From Lepas anatifera (taxonomy: Eukaryota > Arthropoda > Thecostraca > Lepadidae), in contig JAOTON010001368.1 of assembly GCA_034440635.1 (NCBI GenBank), positions 124,001 through 188,000 on the forward strand: 64,000 nucleotides of DNA. Reading direction: 5' to 3'. The position numbers were made by a program, and so were the translations under genes. Within the stretch, counting starts at the first letter, position 1; each line of letters opens with the position of its first letter. Shown here one piece after another: positions 23,658-34,350 of the stretch. The notes below the pieces were generated by a model that was given only the letters and a program-made list of their open reading frames with translations, ran no database searches and was not told the origin of the DNA.

Positions 23658-24405
23658 TTCAAAAGAAAAGTTCAAAAAGGACTTAATTCAACCAAAAATC
23701 TCTTCTGACGGCATATTACGCCAACATTAGGTCTTTGTTAGAATACAACAGCGTTATCGGGTCAGGTGCTGCCAATTCCCACGCGGTGCGGGTTGATCGG
23801 GTACAGCACAAATTTCTCATCTGGCTAAATCATCATGTTACCAGGCATTGCGTTTCCCTTTCTTACGAATCTCTTCTTAACCACTTTGGCGTCATTTCAC
23901 TTCCTTCTCGTAGATTGCAACACGACTTGCTCTTTCTTAAAGGTTTATTTTCGAACAAAATTAGGTCATCAGAGTTGCTCGAAAAATTCCCATTGCATGT
24001 GCTATCCTGATCAACTCGCACGCTGCTTCTTTTCGCTGAGCGCCGCGGTCGTGTCAGCACCGTCAACAACGGCTTCCCTCAGCGTATACCGAGGGAGATA
24101 AATGCATTTCTGCGCAAGGGAAATGCATATTTTTTGCAACGACTCTTTTATCGATTTTAGGAAACATGTTCTTGCATATATTCGGACTGTTTAGCTCTTA
24201 TTAACCTCACTTTTACCATCGATTTTATCATCAGCTGCATCTTTCTCATCATTCACATTTTGATGTTTTTACCACTTTTTACATGTGTGTCTCTCATCTG
24301 TGTATGTACATAGTTTTCCTTTCGCTTACATGGACTTCGCCTGTTATTGGATCATTTTCTGTTGGCGATTTACTTGAATAAATGAATAAATAACAAATAA
24401 AACAA
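23658..24405 (+). mobile_element. LINE (CR1/Jockey-type) 3' end, 5'-truncated
   Basis: Non-LTR retrotransposon tail inserted in TT-A. It comprises the C-terminal reverse-transcriptase region, an untranslated stretch from 24161, and a 3' tail of short A-rich repeats (GAATAAATGAATAAATAAC near 24376-24394). 5' truncation is usual for LINE insertions. A target duplication is not clear, and about ten bases of the host element appear lost at the junction. CR1/Jockey-type is a judgement from the protein style, not a computed placement. Confidence 0.8.
23690..24160 (+). pseudogene. LINE reverse transcriptase, C-terminal remnant
   Basis: The frame is open from about 23690 (no start; a piece of a longer ORF2) and reads RSLLEYNSVI (23729-23758), then VDRVQHKFLIWL, then LSYESLLNHFGVISLPSRR and LQHDLLFLKGLF. 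This is the order seen after the catalytic palm in CR1/Jockey-like reverse transcriptases: the LEY.S..W block, the I.RVQ.KF block, Y..RL..L.L..L..RR, and D...LYK. A TGA stop at 24008-24010 breaks the frame. The same frame then continues for 49 codons with the FPQRIPREINAF segment, which resembles the usual LINE C-terminus, and stops at 24158-24160. The YADD catalytic region is absent. It once encoded enzyme for target-primed reverse transcription and is now dead. Confidence 0.8.
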
Positions 24406-24828
24406 TTAATCCTCGCAGTAAGTCGAATCGAATGATACATAATATGACCTTACTAGGCAAATAAAGGGTTTGACCAAACCTGAGGTCAGGTCAAGGTCGA
24501 ATTCGATAAAATGCATATAATTATAACTACAAAGCCAAGGAAAATATAATACCGCTAAAATAAAGGCTCTATCACCATCCATTACTAATCCATTCAGCCA
24601 AAACCATGTTTCCCATGTATTTCCAATGGAGAGGGCATAGCTCGTACCTGACCTTAGGTCATTTATATAAAAAATAGCGGAACATATTTTAGAGAACTCG
24701 GTGGGCCCATTATGTGGCATGAGTTTCAATCGGATAAGTTCACCCTATTCCCTCTTATGTTATATAAACTTTGAGGTCATGTCACTTGACCTGTACTGGT
24801 GATCTGACCTGAGATGACCTAACCTTAA

Positions 24829-25663
24829 CACGCGCATTGACGGGGGCCTGAGCCAGCTTCGCTTTGACTAGGGGCGGGTACCCGCCCCCTAAGATTTCGA
24901 GAACCACGGTAGGTAGCGAAAAACGGTAAACGACGTTGGATAGCCCATCCACTTCTCCATCGAAAATATTTGAACCATTTTTTCAGGTCACATTTAAGGT
25001 CATGAGAGGTCAAAACATGCTGTCATAGGGATAACATGTAAATTAAGTCTTTTGGCCATTACATCTGAACAAATAAAGATAGATCAAAATGACTTGAACT
25101 ATATGAATCATCGCAGCACGCCAAATTGAATGATATATAGTTTGACCTTGCTAGGTAAAATCAACGATTTGACCTGACCTGAGGTCAGGTCAGGGTTAAA
25201 ATATATAAAATGCATATCATTAGAACCGTAAATCTAAGGGGCATCTAATTCGGCTACAATAAACGCTCTATCACCATCTGTTACCGAGTTATTCAGTACA
25301 AACCATTTTTCCCATGCATTTCCAATGGAGAGGTTATGCCTCGTAATTGAACTTAGGTCATCGATATCAAAAATACCGGAACATATTTTAGAGAACTCGG
25401 TGGGCCCATTATGTGATATGAGTTTCAATCGGATAAGTGCACCCTGCTCCGACTTAAGCTGTCTTAAACTTTTTTGAGGTCAGGTTACTTGACCTGTACT
25501 GGTGCCTGACCTGAGATGACCTAACCTTAAACTTTTTCACAAAATTTGTAAAAATGATGAGGAAAAAGGTATGCCAAGTACGGCGGTGCTACGTGCCGCC
25601 GTTTTTCTGCTATCTCCGGAAAACCCGAGGCGGCCGGGTACCCGCCCCCCGTCAATGTGAGTG
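24829..25663 (+). mobile_element. TT-A element nested in another TT-A
   Basis: TTAA at 24825-24828 and 25664-25667. 835 bp with both termini (CACGCGCATTGACGGGGG; right end CCCCGTCAATGTGAGTG). The insertion site is the family's own phrase CCTAACCTTAAACTTTT, seen uninterrupted at 25519-25535 inside this same element, so the duplication of TTAA is shown directly. It carries the palindromic half-site cluster TGACCTGACCTGAGGTCAGG near 25161-25180. Confidence 0.9.
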
Positions 25664-25796
25664 TTAAAGCTTTGACAAAAGTTGTAAAATGATGAGAGAA
25701 AAGGTATGTCAAGTAGGCGGCGCGTAGCACCGCCGTTTTTATGCTATTTCCGAAAAACCCGACGGGGGCGGGTACCCCCGTCAATGCACGTGTTAA

Positions 25797-26810
25797 GGCC
25801 TCACTTAAAATCATGAGGAATCCATCTTTATCGGGCCAAGCATAATGCGTGATGAATTTTAACAATGGCATCGCTGTTGCAACGTTACATTCCGCGAGTG
25901 ACTAGCCCCGTAGGTCAGTCTAGGGTGGTATGAACAAAAGGCGATCTTTTTGTCCTGAGTGATTGAAAGTAGGAACAAAATGTGGTTTCAGATTTCCAAA
26001 ATCATGTGTTCAATAAACAGTCCATCTGAGAATTCCGACAAAGTGATCAACTCGCTAGCACGCGGCCTGGCGGCTCCCTGTTGCCGGGCAATAGTGCGGA
26101 CACCTTTGAACTTCTGCGGCGCACTATCGCTGCTCTGGTGTGGTACGTGCTGAGTGCCAACCGGCCTCTCGCCGGTACTTCTTCGGATCGATTAGCGCGG
26201 GATGCTCGGCCGACGCCGTGGGTCTCTACTTAGTGGCCCGGTCCCCAGGGACTCACGGTGCAAGGTAATTACAGTGGCGATTGGCCCATCTATCCGGGTG
26301 CCGCGCCCGTGCGCCAGCTGCACCCAGTTATGTTAATGCCCTGACAAAACTAGCCACTTACTCGTAAAAGGACACAAATTGTCCGAGAAAGATGGCTGGA
26401 TATTTGAACAAGTAACATGAATGTAATGATTCGAAGACAGCGCTGATCCTTTTAAGCTGTCAGGGAGCATTATGCCCGTCCTCCAGTCGGTGGTGTCTTC
26501 AGGGAGAGAGCGGCCAGTTGGTCCCGCGAATTACCTACCCAAGAAAGAGTTCTCCCTGTTAATACCTACCTCAGCTGTTTTGAAATACTGGTCGGGTGTT
26601 CAATATGGCTATATTTTCTCACGGATGGTTTCAATGACCATATATTCCACGAAGTGAAGCTGCTAATAACAATAATGCCGATTTAAGATGGACAGTAAGG
26701 CTTTCGTATTGTATAACGACCTATATCAGGGAAGAACTTCAAAGCCCAGCCCTTCCCAGTGCTGACTTGTTATGCTCATGCTGCATCCAATTTGATTCAT
26801 GTTACAAAAG
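25797..26810. other. Unassigned stretch with a GC-rich block
   Basis: 26055-26330 is GC/CpG-rich without a long frame. No gene recognised elsewhere. Confidence 0.35.

Positions 26811-26855
<45 letters not shown>
26811..26855. repeat. (TA)n microsatellite
   Basis: A pure TA run directly upstream of the first tRNA-like unit. Confidence 0.95.
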
Positions 26856-26856
<1 letters not shown>

Positions 26857-26881
26857 GCAAGCTTGAAAGGAAAGTTCAGGC

Positions 26882-26952
26882 TCCTGAGTGGTGTGGTGGT
26901 TAGCATGCCGGGCTGGAAATCCGGAGACTGTGTTCGAGTTCCAGCTTAGGAG
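26882..26952 (+). other. tRNA-like sequence, copy 1
   Basis: Folds as a type I tRNA. Acceptor TCCTGAG pairs with CTTAGGA with no mismatch beyond G-T. A box TGGTGTGGTGG. Anticodon stem CCGGG/TCCGG around the loop CTGGAAA, giving anticodon GGA with U33. B box TGTTCGAGTTC has one change from GGTTCGANTCC. GGA would read a serine codon, but serine tRNAs carry a long variable arm that is absent here, so this is more likely a tRNA-derived repeat than a working tRNA. Confidence 0.6.
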
Positions 26953-27103
26953 CAATTTTCCAAAGCTGCAAAACTATAACAGCCTATAAGAGATATATCA
27001 ATACTGGAGGTGCATAGAGACCTGACTGGCATGAGAATGCCCCAGTAAAACAACTGCCGATAAATCAAGTATAAATACGCAAGCTTGAAAGGAAAGTTCA
27101 GGC

Positions 27104-27175
27104 TCCTGAGTGGTGTAGTGGTTAAAATGCCGGGCCGGAAATCCGGAGGCCTGGGTTCGAGTCCCAGCTTAGGAG
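27104..27175 (+). other. tRNA-like sequence, copy 2
   Basis: Same fold as copy 1, but with an excellent A box (TGGTGTAGTGG), a perfect B box (GGTTCGAGTCC) and a five-pair T stem CTGGG/CCCAG. The anticodon loop is CCGGAAA, so position 33 is C rather than the near-universal U, which argues against translation use. The head and arm sizes resemble an animal tRNA-Glu scaffold. RNA polymerase III transcription is plausible from the boxes; a T-run terminator is not evident close downstream. Confidence 0.6.
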
Positions 27176-27213
27176 CGATTTTCCAAAGCTGCAAAACTAT
27201 AACAGCCTATAAA

Positions 27214-27274
<61 letters not shown>
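27214..27274. repeat. (TA)n microsatellite
   Basis: A TA run directly following the second tRNA-like unit. Confidence 0.95.
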
Positions 27275-27278
<4 letters not shown>

Positions 27279-27288
27279 TCTAAGCAAT

Positions 27289-27320
27289 GTTGATACCAGT
27301 GAGATCTCACGGGTATCAAC
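27289..27320. repeat. Short hairpin
   Basis: GTTGATACC, one unpaired base, then GTGAGATCTCAC, one base, then GGTATCAAC: a ~15-bp stem without a real loop, centred on AGATCT. Confidence 0.8.
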
Positions 27321-28040
27321 GATCAGTTTCAGTCCCGGCGCTACAGGACCATGGACGTTGGCCTGCCCTTAAGCAAAAATAATCAATCAATCAGCTTCAG
27401 TCCCAATTCAACCGAAAGTTTCTCTAGAAATAATTCAACCCAGCTTAATTGAAGTTCAAGGCCTTTGAAGCAGTGAACAACTACTCTAAAGACCACCCTT
27501 TTCATTGTCAATATCGCGAAATCAAATGAAACTAACATATGAACTCGATATGAGTTAAAGTCTAGAAAAATAAAGAAACCCCCCATGGCTCAAATGAGTA
27601 AGCATAAGAGAATCCCTGGACATTAAATCATTAGTATCCTATAGTCTCATATCGTAGGCTTGTTGTTTTTTGGTTCGATATCTTCCAGCATGATACAAAA
27701 CAGTAGCAGATACTTGATTTTTTCATCCGTTTTACTTAATAATGGACGATCATCCATTTTATTTTTCGCGATTTATTTCAAGGTAGAGATTTGGCAAGTT
27801 TCATGATCTTCGATTTGTCATTTTCGTTTTGACAAGCTTGGGAATATGTATAGAGCATGGGGCTGTGCAGGCCTGCCCTCTCATTTTCAATTTGGGCAGG
27901 TGAGGTTGAATAGTCTGCCACAGACTGTAGGACATCACTGTCTCTTTCATGACCTTTGCAGAAGCTTTCCTCAGTGATTTATGACAGTCCCCATGGTGCA
28001 CTTTGCAAGTTCTCCCAAAAATAGCGTATAAATTATGCGG
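27321..28040. other. Unassigned stretch
   Basis: 27373-27396 contains AATCAATCAATCA, a tail-like simple repeat after a CAGTCCCGGCG phrase, possibly the end of another retroposon. No gene recognised. Confidence 0.35.
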
Positions 28041-28440
28041 CTCTTTGTTAGCGTGTGGCGTAGTGCGGCGCGGCGGAGGCGCCGGCACCATTTGTGACCG
28101 TCACATCCGACGCTGCCACTGCGTCCCACCGACCTGTTTTCTTGTCACACCCAGTAAGAACAGCAGTGTGGTCCGGCAGACTGGCACCACCTGGTCAGCA
28201 CGTGCTATGGCGTGGTCTGCCACCTCTTCACACATACCTCTACCACGGCGTTATCTGCCCGCACAACGGGCCCGCCTGTGCAGGAATCACTGCTGCCAAA
28301 TACGTCCCTCCATTTCGCGTTTGGAATATGGCGCACCGTCGCGTGCTATTACTTGTCCCCACGTCTTTTGGACGGCCAAATGTAGCGGGCAACACCCGAG
28401 AAATGTGGCCCCGCTGTGATTTGCCAAACGTCGGCGACTA
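28041..28440. other. CpG-rich island
   Basis: GC/CpG-rich block open in two plus frames at once (28003-28419 and 28094-28444). Neither product shows a recognised domain. Coding, promoter or repeat origin cannot be decided from sequence. Confidence 0.35.
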
Positions 28441-28800
28441 CTGAAGCCAGGCGTTGCCTTTGTCGACGGAGTCTAGTGAATATATAAACAGATGGAAATG
28501 TTCCCGCGTAAAAGACCGTCATCAAAGCAGCAAATGGAGAGGAATGATGGTGCTTTTTTCGTGCTGATAGATCATGAGACAACCAAAGAATGGGCCAGAA
28601 CTCTCACGCCATTAGTTTTATGCCTTGTTGAGCCGATATTGCTCTATGTATCGTGCAAGAGCGTTCCAGGCCCAATCATCAAATAGATGTTTCATTAACT
28701 ATATGCAGCCAAAAAATACCGTGTAGTACTACCATCAGCACATGTCTGATAGCAGCATTGGATGACCTGTAATACATCGCTTTGAAGCGAATGTGGTAAC
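28441..28800. other. Unassigned stretch
   Basis: No gene or repeat recognised. Confidence 0.3.
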
Positions 28801-29140
28801 GTCATACTGGGATTTGGACGTATATGTCCATGTGACTGAGCATGTCGGAACTGCACTTGATCGATATTGCATTTGTTCCAGAACCCGCCGCTTGCGGAGA
28901 AAAATTCAAAACTGAAACCCAGTCGGCCTTGCTGGTCACACCCCGGTTGGTCACGCCGCCCTGGGTGGCTACGTGGCGTTAGTTACCATGGCAAGGTGAT
29001 GTAATGCTCACATTCCGCCGTGCGGCCAAATATTTCTTGCCTTGACGTCAATAACTCTTTACTTGGCCTGACTTTTGACACTGGCGATTGTAAATGCCAG
29101 TAACGTACTTGGATGACTAGTTTTACACGTGAAATATCTT
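28801..29140 (-). mobile_element. TT-K fragment
   Basis: Aligns by eye with 43240-43560 of the better TT-K copy: GAATGTGGTAAC, TCCATGTGACTGAGCATG, then near its end GCGATTGTAAATGCC, GGATGACTAGTTTTACACGTG. The last phrase also matches 4-55 at the window start. It is cut at TTAA 29141-29144 by the element that follows; the remainder of TT-K was not found on the far side. Confidence 0.6.
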
Positions 29141-29144
29141 TTAA

Positions 29145-30100
29145 CCCTCGCCCCATCAGGGGCCATCGATGGCCCCCTAAGGTTTTTTCGGGATAGCAGA
29201 AAAACGACGACACACAGCACCACGGTTGAGGGCTCTATCTCACACCCCATCGTTTTCCCACCATGCCTGAAATTTTTTACCCCGGGTCACCCAAGGTCAG
29301 GTCACCAGGTGAGGTCAACCAAGGTCACCTCACTTCAAATTTTGAGCTCCATAAGAGCTGCAATTCTTAGTCGATCTATTTGAAACTTCCTACACTTCAT
29401 GACCCCTCCTGCAGGGTCTACAAGATGTATATCCGGGATTTTTCGATCTCAAAGTGGGGACTTGACCCAACATGACCTGACATGGCCCAGGATAGGTCCT
29501 TGGGTAGTAATACGTTATAAATGACGTTTTGTTTTACCCTGACTAAAAAAAGAAGTGAGCTCACTGTATGAGTTGTCCCTCTCCTCCCACTCTGTTCCTC
29601 ATACCACGGAGTACCAGCCCGGACTGTATTGGTAGACACAGTATCACGACCACAGCGACACTAGTCTGTCGGCAACCATATAAGCACTCTCACACTCACA
29701 ACGATAATTTTGGGGAAAAAGAGGGCATGCACATATCTCCCATTGTTTTTCAATAGGGGGATCAGGCCAGAAAGCTAACCAAAGGTCGATGATATAAAAC
29801 AATCCCATTATTCGATCTTCCAGCTCCGGGTTGATGTTCAACATGTTATAAGTTTTAAATCGCTGTTTAAAAATCTTTAGGTAGAACACAACTTGAAATT
29901 GTTCGGAGGTGGGGTCATTTGAACTGAGCTGGTGACCTGACCTAACATGACCGGAGTTCAAAATTTTCCGAAAAGCTGCTGCAAGGGCTCAGTAATAAGG
30001 AAGACGAAGTTTCGCGGCGCTTCACCTTATGCTTCTCTCACAACCTTTGAAAAACTTTGGGGGCGGGGGGTTCACATGAAACCTCTCAGTGGGGCGAAGA
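29145..30100 (-). mobile_element. Chimeric TT-B/TT-D element
   Basis: TTAA at 29141-29144; the right flank is TTAT (30101-30104). The left ~300 bp is TT-B in reverse (CCCTCGCCCCATCAGG, GGGGCCATCGATGGCCCC, TCGGGATAGCAGAAAAACGAC, GGGTCACCCAAGGTCAGGTC). From about 29460 onward it matches TT-D/TT-A instead (GGTGACCTGACCTAACATGACC, CCGAAAAGCTGCTGC, TCGCGGCGC). The right terminus CAGTGGGGCGAAGA is a worn TT-D/B end. A recombinant or an intermediate family. Confidence 0.6.
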
Positions 30101-30299
30101 TTATTCAAAACAATTCTAACGCAATTCGTCGCACCGATACATGTGCAGCAAAAGTATGCACCACTAAGAAAAGTTAACAATATTTGGAGGAGCCTGGGAA
30201 TATGTAAAACCCAATTCCGAACAATAGGTCACGCTAATCTCACTTCAATGAGCATGTGTGTACCCGTGGCCCAGCACCATATGCCTCTTCACGCGAGCC
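30101..30299. other. Unassigned stretch
   Basis: Short interval between the chimeric element and a CpG-rich island. No gene recognised. Confidence 0.3.
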
Positions 30300-30960
30300 C
30301 GTTGAAGTATAGATGAGTGGGTATCTAACAGCAGGCGTTCGAGCTGGTGTCGGCGGTCGCTGTGCGGGGCGGCACGGGCGTTGCTAACTGCCACCAATCC
30401 TGGAAATCGGGTGCGAAATGGACTTGGGTCGGCGCGTGCCTGGACGGTGTTGGATCTGCCATTGGGCTGATGGCATGTCTGAACCATGTTTTTAGCTGAC
30501 GGCCGGCCTTCGTGGAAGTCGCGCCAATTGTCGTGTCGAGGGAGGCGTCCGATTGAGCCGACTGGGGACAGCATGTCCGCGCCGCTCGGCAACATCACTC
30601 GCAGCGTCGCCCAACACAGAGCCGACCTGCCGCCGGGCGGCCCGGATAGCGTCGTCGACTCCGTCGATGGCGCGGAAGAATGGTTCATGTGACTGAAATG
30701 GAGGCTGCTCAATGCCAATTCGGTTGCCGGCTGGCGCATACTTGAGGAGCGGCGACGGCGCTGTAGTTGGGTGCTGGTTGCGACCGAGTGGTGCTCCACG
30801 ATGAGCGATGTGACCAGGGGGCCTCGTCGGCCGGCACGAGCGGCGAGAGCGGCGCAGTTCCCGCCTCGCCGATGTATCTCTGGATGACAAATGCAGTCAC
30901 AATGTATCGGGCCCGTCCAACATGCATCGTAAAACGCAACAGAAGTGGAACAATCGTCGA
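30300..30960. other. CpG-rich island with open minus frames
   Basis: GC/CpG-rich. Two overlapping minus frames are open (30245-30799, 184 codons, the longest in the window; and 30492-30890, 132 codons). The second contains an amphipathic run FFRAIDGVDDAIRAARRQVG that looks more protein-like than the first, but neither matches a domain known to me and neither has a clear start or splice context. It could be a real exon, an old gene fragment, or noncoding GC-rich DNA. Confidence 0.35.
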
Positions 30961-33800
30961 CAGTTAGGTGTGAGTGTTGTTTTTGGAGACGATTTAAGGT
31001 GGTCTAGAATGAAGGTTGTCTGCAAAAATAGACTTGGTATCTGCGAACTCCGTATTTGCTTTATGTGGACTTATGGGTAATAGGGGGTGGGATTAAATAA
31101 ACCCAATCCTGGTTTGCCCTTAATAACACAAAAAGATGCAGAACATAGAGCACCTTCTGTCTGATAGTTGTTCGCCCCTCATCACGTGTTGTAAGTCGTC
31201 ATGTTAGGTCGAGAAACTATTTAAAGTCATGTCACCAAACCTCAAAACTCCAAATCAAGATTTTGAAGCAGTACCAAAGGGGTATCTGCCAACCTGTCAG
31301 TGGGAAACTTTCAGAATATTATGATATTATTGGGTTTACATGTATGTTATTTCAGAATTCTCCTATTGTTGACATGGTATGCGGCCAGTTTTTTGGCCAC
31401 CCCATTATAGGAATATGGGATAATATAGAAAGGGCTCTTTTTCAGGAAATACGGGCTATATCAAGTTGCAAGCCCTCAAATCATGTGTTCTCAGCACGTT
31501 TCGGACCATCAAGCTGGGTGTTTGAACATCTGACCTCTCAGAGATCATCTAAAGTTACCTGAGTAGGCTGCGATTTCTTTGCTAATAGCAAATGAATTGA
31601 CATAAAGCCTGCGCTTTGAAGTTATCAAGTTTGTGCTTGCATTGTCTCCGGATGCCGACTAGTGTGCGACATTACGATACCAGACCAGCACGTGATTCTG
31701 ACAGTTCTTAAAGTCACATCACTTTCACAATTGTCACTCACTTTCAAATATGATCATAATATTCATAATTTGATTCGTCACGCTGATAATGCTCTACATA
31801 TGCCCACACACTCACTCCACCGTTGCTTGGAAAGGATCTACAGGGCAAAATCTGCTACACCATGCTGTAATCCCATGGGACCTTTTTAGCCTCTTGGGAC
31901 TTCGATAATGACAATCTTATTAGGATTTGTATTTGTCTCGACAAGAAGTTTTTGAAGCCGCCAGAAATATCTACTATTTTTTGAAAATTGTACTTTATTG
32001 TTTTCCAGGTAATAGGATAGCGGGGCCATAAACACAGCCACCAGCGGACTGCGTTGCCACAGGTATCCCAGCATGTTTGGGGTTAACGAATGATTATAAA
32101 GGCCTGTTCGTAGTGTTTCCGCAGCAATGTTCATACGTGCAACCCAAAGGCTCGAATCACCAGCAGATTCACTTGCATTCGCGCCACTCTCGAGCTAACT
32201 TATTCGCTTCCGGCAAGATGAGCAATTACCGCCCCGCACGGCGGAAAACCTCGGCTGAAGGTGCGACCTTGGCCGAATGTCACCGGGCAACAGTGTGCCC
32301 AGAGATTGCCACACGCATCATATTCCCCCTCCGTCGCACTCGCTACGATAAATATAAATAAAGCCCTATCAAAATCAAAATCAAAATAAAGACATTGTTT
32401 GTTTAGTTTAGACGTATGCCTCACCTTTCGACCAGTCAATAAAGATGGCCGCCGTGACCCCATCTGCCGTTCAGTTTTCGCACCAGTGCCTCACAGGTCA
32501 GGAAATCGCCGAACGGGTGAACCGAGAGCACATTTGCCGCGGTAAGTGACACAAAAATAATACGGACGGTGCGAGTGGACGTCCGTAACAGAAAATAGGT
32601 CACGAGCCATACGATTATTTCACCATGTATTTGAATAAGTCCCGCATGCTCCTTTTGGCATGCGAAGACGCTACAACAGGCCTTTAAGCAGGCGACATGT
32701 CTTGGTAGGCAAGTGCCCACCTGAAAACCCATCAATTTGTCTCTTCAAATATTGATAATGAGTGTGAATAGAGCTTTCAGCTTCACCGGCACGCTTTTGT
32801 CAATAGCTGCAATAGCTCAGCATGGCTCCCCGGAGACGGGCGCAATTCCCTTTATTAGCTTCAATTACCATAACTTAGCCACGGTATGTTTGTTTAGTCG
32901 ATGACAGAGTAACTTCAGAAATTAGTGGAGAAGCTTCAATAACAGCAATCAAGTAATTGCTGGGTTTCAAGGCACGTCAGCTGCTAAGTCTAGGAGAACT
33001 GAAATACATATTTGGGGCCAGAATACAATGTTTAGGTAGTTTTGTGTCATGCTACACAATAGGTACGGGTAATGTGTAAAAACCGTAAAATGGGTACCAC
33101 TTTCATATGGGCTGGCCATCTTGAGTCTCACCATCGTTCTCACCACTGCGATGTCAAACAAGAAAACTACCAGAATTGGTGTATGGCTCTACGGCTCGAC
33201 TCACGCTGCATATAAACAGCTAAATAACTGACAAGCCACTTCCAGCTTTCAAGCGGCAGAACTTGCAACCAAGCCCGCCGGGGGCCTGAACTCCACACAG
33301 ACACATTCAAATTCGAAACGCTTTTATCTCGGCCTGTATAAAAACCTGCTCTGGGATCTGTTTGCTTGTTTTCCTTGCTGAATTCGTGGTGACTCGCGAA
33401 TAACTTTGGTCGATGGCGCTAGTAATGCGCGCCCGAATCTGGCGCGGCGGAAGCAAACAGGACGAGAGAGCGTGGAGACAGGCGCTCGATACTGGGAGTG
33501 ATCGTCGTCTCAGCGTCTCCAGAACGCCTCACAGGGCTTCAGATATCGCCTCAATACCCTAACAGCTAATCAAAACTCCAGAATTATTTCACACAATGAG
33601 CTACAAAACAGTTTGATATAAAACCATCACTGCAAAGGTGATGCAGAGGCTTAGCCGAGGACACCTATAACTGGTCAACTATATAAGGAAACAATAGCTT
33701 TGGTAAACTTTGGCCTCATCAGACATAATCCACAAGATACATAGCTCTCTCAAAACTTTCACATTGTTTTTCGTCGATCCAGAGGAAGAATCTAGGGGGG
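30961..33800. other. Unassigned stretch
   Basis: No gene recognised. 32200-32395 is a GC-rich block followed by AAATATAAATAAAG and a (CAAAAT)-type tail at about 32370-32395, resembling the 3' end of a retroposon. A 99-codon plus frame at 31263-31562 has no recognised domain. Confidence 0.35.
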
Positions 33801-33822
33801 AAAAAAAGGAAAAAAAAAAGAG

Positions 33823-33918
<96 letters not shown>

Positions 33919-33933
33919 AAAAAAAAAAAAAAG

Positions 33934-33964
<31 letters not shown>

Positions 33965-33981
33965 AAAAAAAAAAAAAAAAA

Positions 33982-34039
<58 letters not shown>
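33801..34039. repeat. Poly-A tract of about 240 bp
   Basis: Nearly uninterrupted A with a few G or T interruptions, preceded by TCTAGGGGGG. The length exceeds an ordinary retroposon tail. It may be an expanded tail or an assembly/basecalling artefact. Nothing upstream identifies a parent element. Confidence 0.9.
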
Positions 34040-34040
<1 letters not shown>

Positions 34041-34113
34041 CCAGATCTATTTCATTGGTAGACATCGAAGCCTAGTGGGATTGAACAGAACTTCTATTAT
34101 AGGACTAACAAGC

Positions 34114-34342
34114 CATAAGCATCACCACCGGAAAAAAGTGAGAGGGCAGCCAAACTTCAACCTGATGCTGAAAACACTGTCCACGATAGGACCAAAAACT
34201 GCTCAAATTTGGGCTCCTCGTTGCCTTCCGCAGCGCCTGTTAATGGAAATGTCAGGTTTTCTCCAATTTTGACTCAGATCAGGATTTTTTTCCAAAAATT
34301 GGGGGGCCAGGCCCCCCTGGCTCTCCTTTTCCGACGCTTATG
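34114..34342. mobile_element. hAT-like MITE, 229 bp
   Basis: Left end CATAAGCATCACCACCGGAAAA and right end TTTTCCGACGCTTATG form imperfect inverted repeats. An 8-bp flank TAACAAGC (34106-34113) recurs as TTACAAGC (34343-34350), 7 of 8. Includes a GGGGGGCCAGGCCCCCC-like palindrome near the right end. The 8-bp duplication is the mark of hAT-type transposition. No ORF. Confidence 0.7.
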
Positions 34343-34350
34343 TTACAAGC

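Larger units (their letters stand above)
23394..25792 (+). mobile_element. TT-A element holding a LINE and a second TT-A
   Basis: TTAA at 23390-23393 and 25793-25796, with the family's termini at both ends. The family sequence runs 23394-23657, is broken by a LINE 3' fragment, resumes at about 24406 (CCTCGCAGTAAGTCGAATCG) and runs to 24828. A second complete TT-A sits at 24829-25663, and the outer copy resumes at 25668. Subtracting the nested TT-A with its extra TTAA and the LINE leaves about 810 bp, close to the family's 835-838 bp. Confidence 0.85.
26854..27213 (+). repeat. Tandem duplication of a tRNA-like unit, 222-bp offset
   Basis: TACGCAAGCTTGAAAGGAAA starts at 26854 and again at 27076. 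Each copy continues through a tRNA-like core, GCTGCAAAACTATAACAGCC and a (TA)n stretch or its remnant. The shared segment is about 140 bp. The ~80 bp between the copies (26996-27075) is not duplicated. The form suits a tRNA-derived SINE ending in TA repeats. Confidence 0.8.

Noticed and set aside
26882..27175. Functional serine tRNA genes
   Set aside because: Anticodon GGA is present, but the serine-type long variable arm is missing, one copy has C33, and the units are part of a larger duplicated repeat with TA tails.
33679..34065. 128-codon minus ORF rich in phenylalanine
   Set aside because: Produced by translating the poly-A tract; no coding value.
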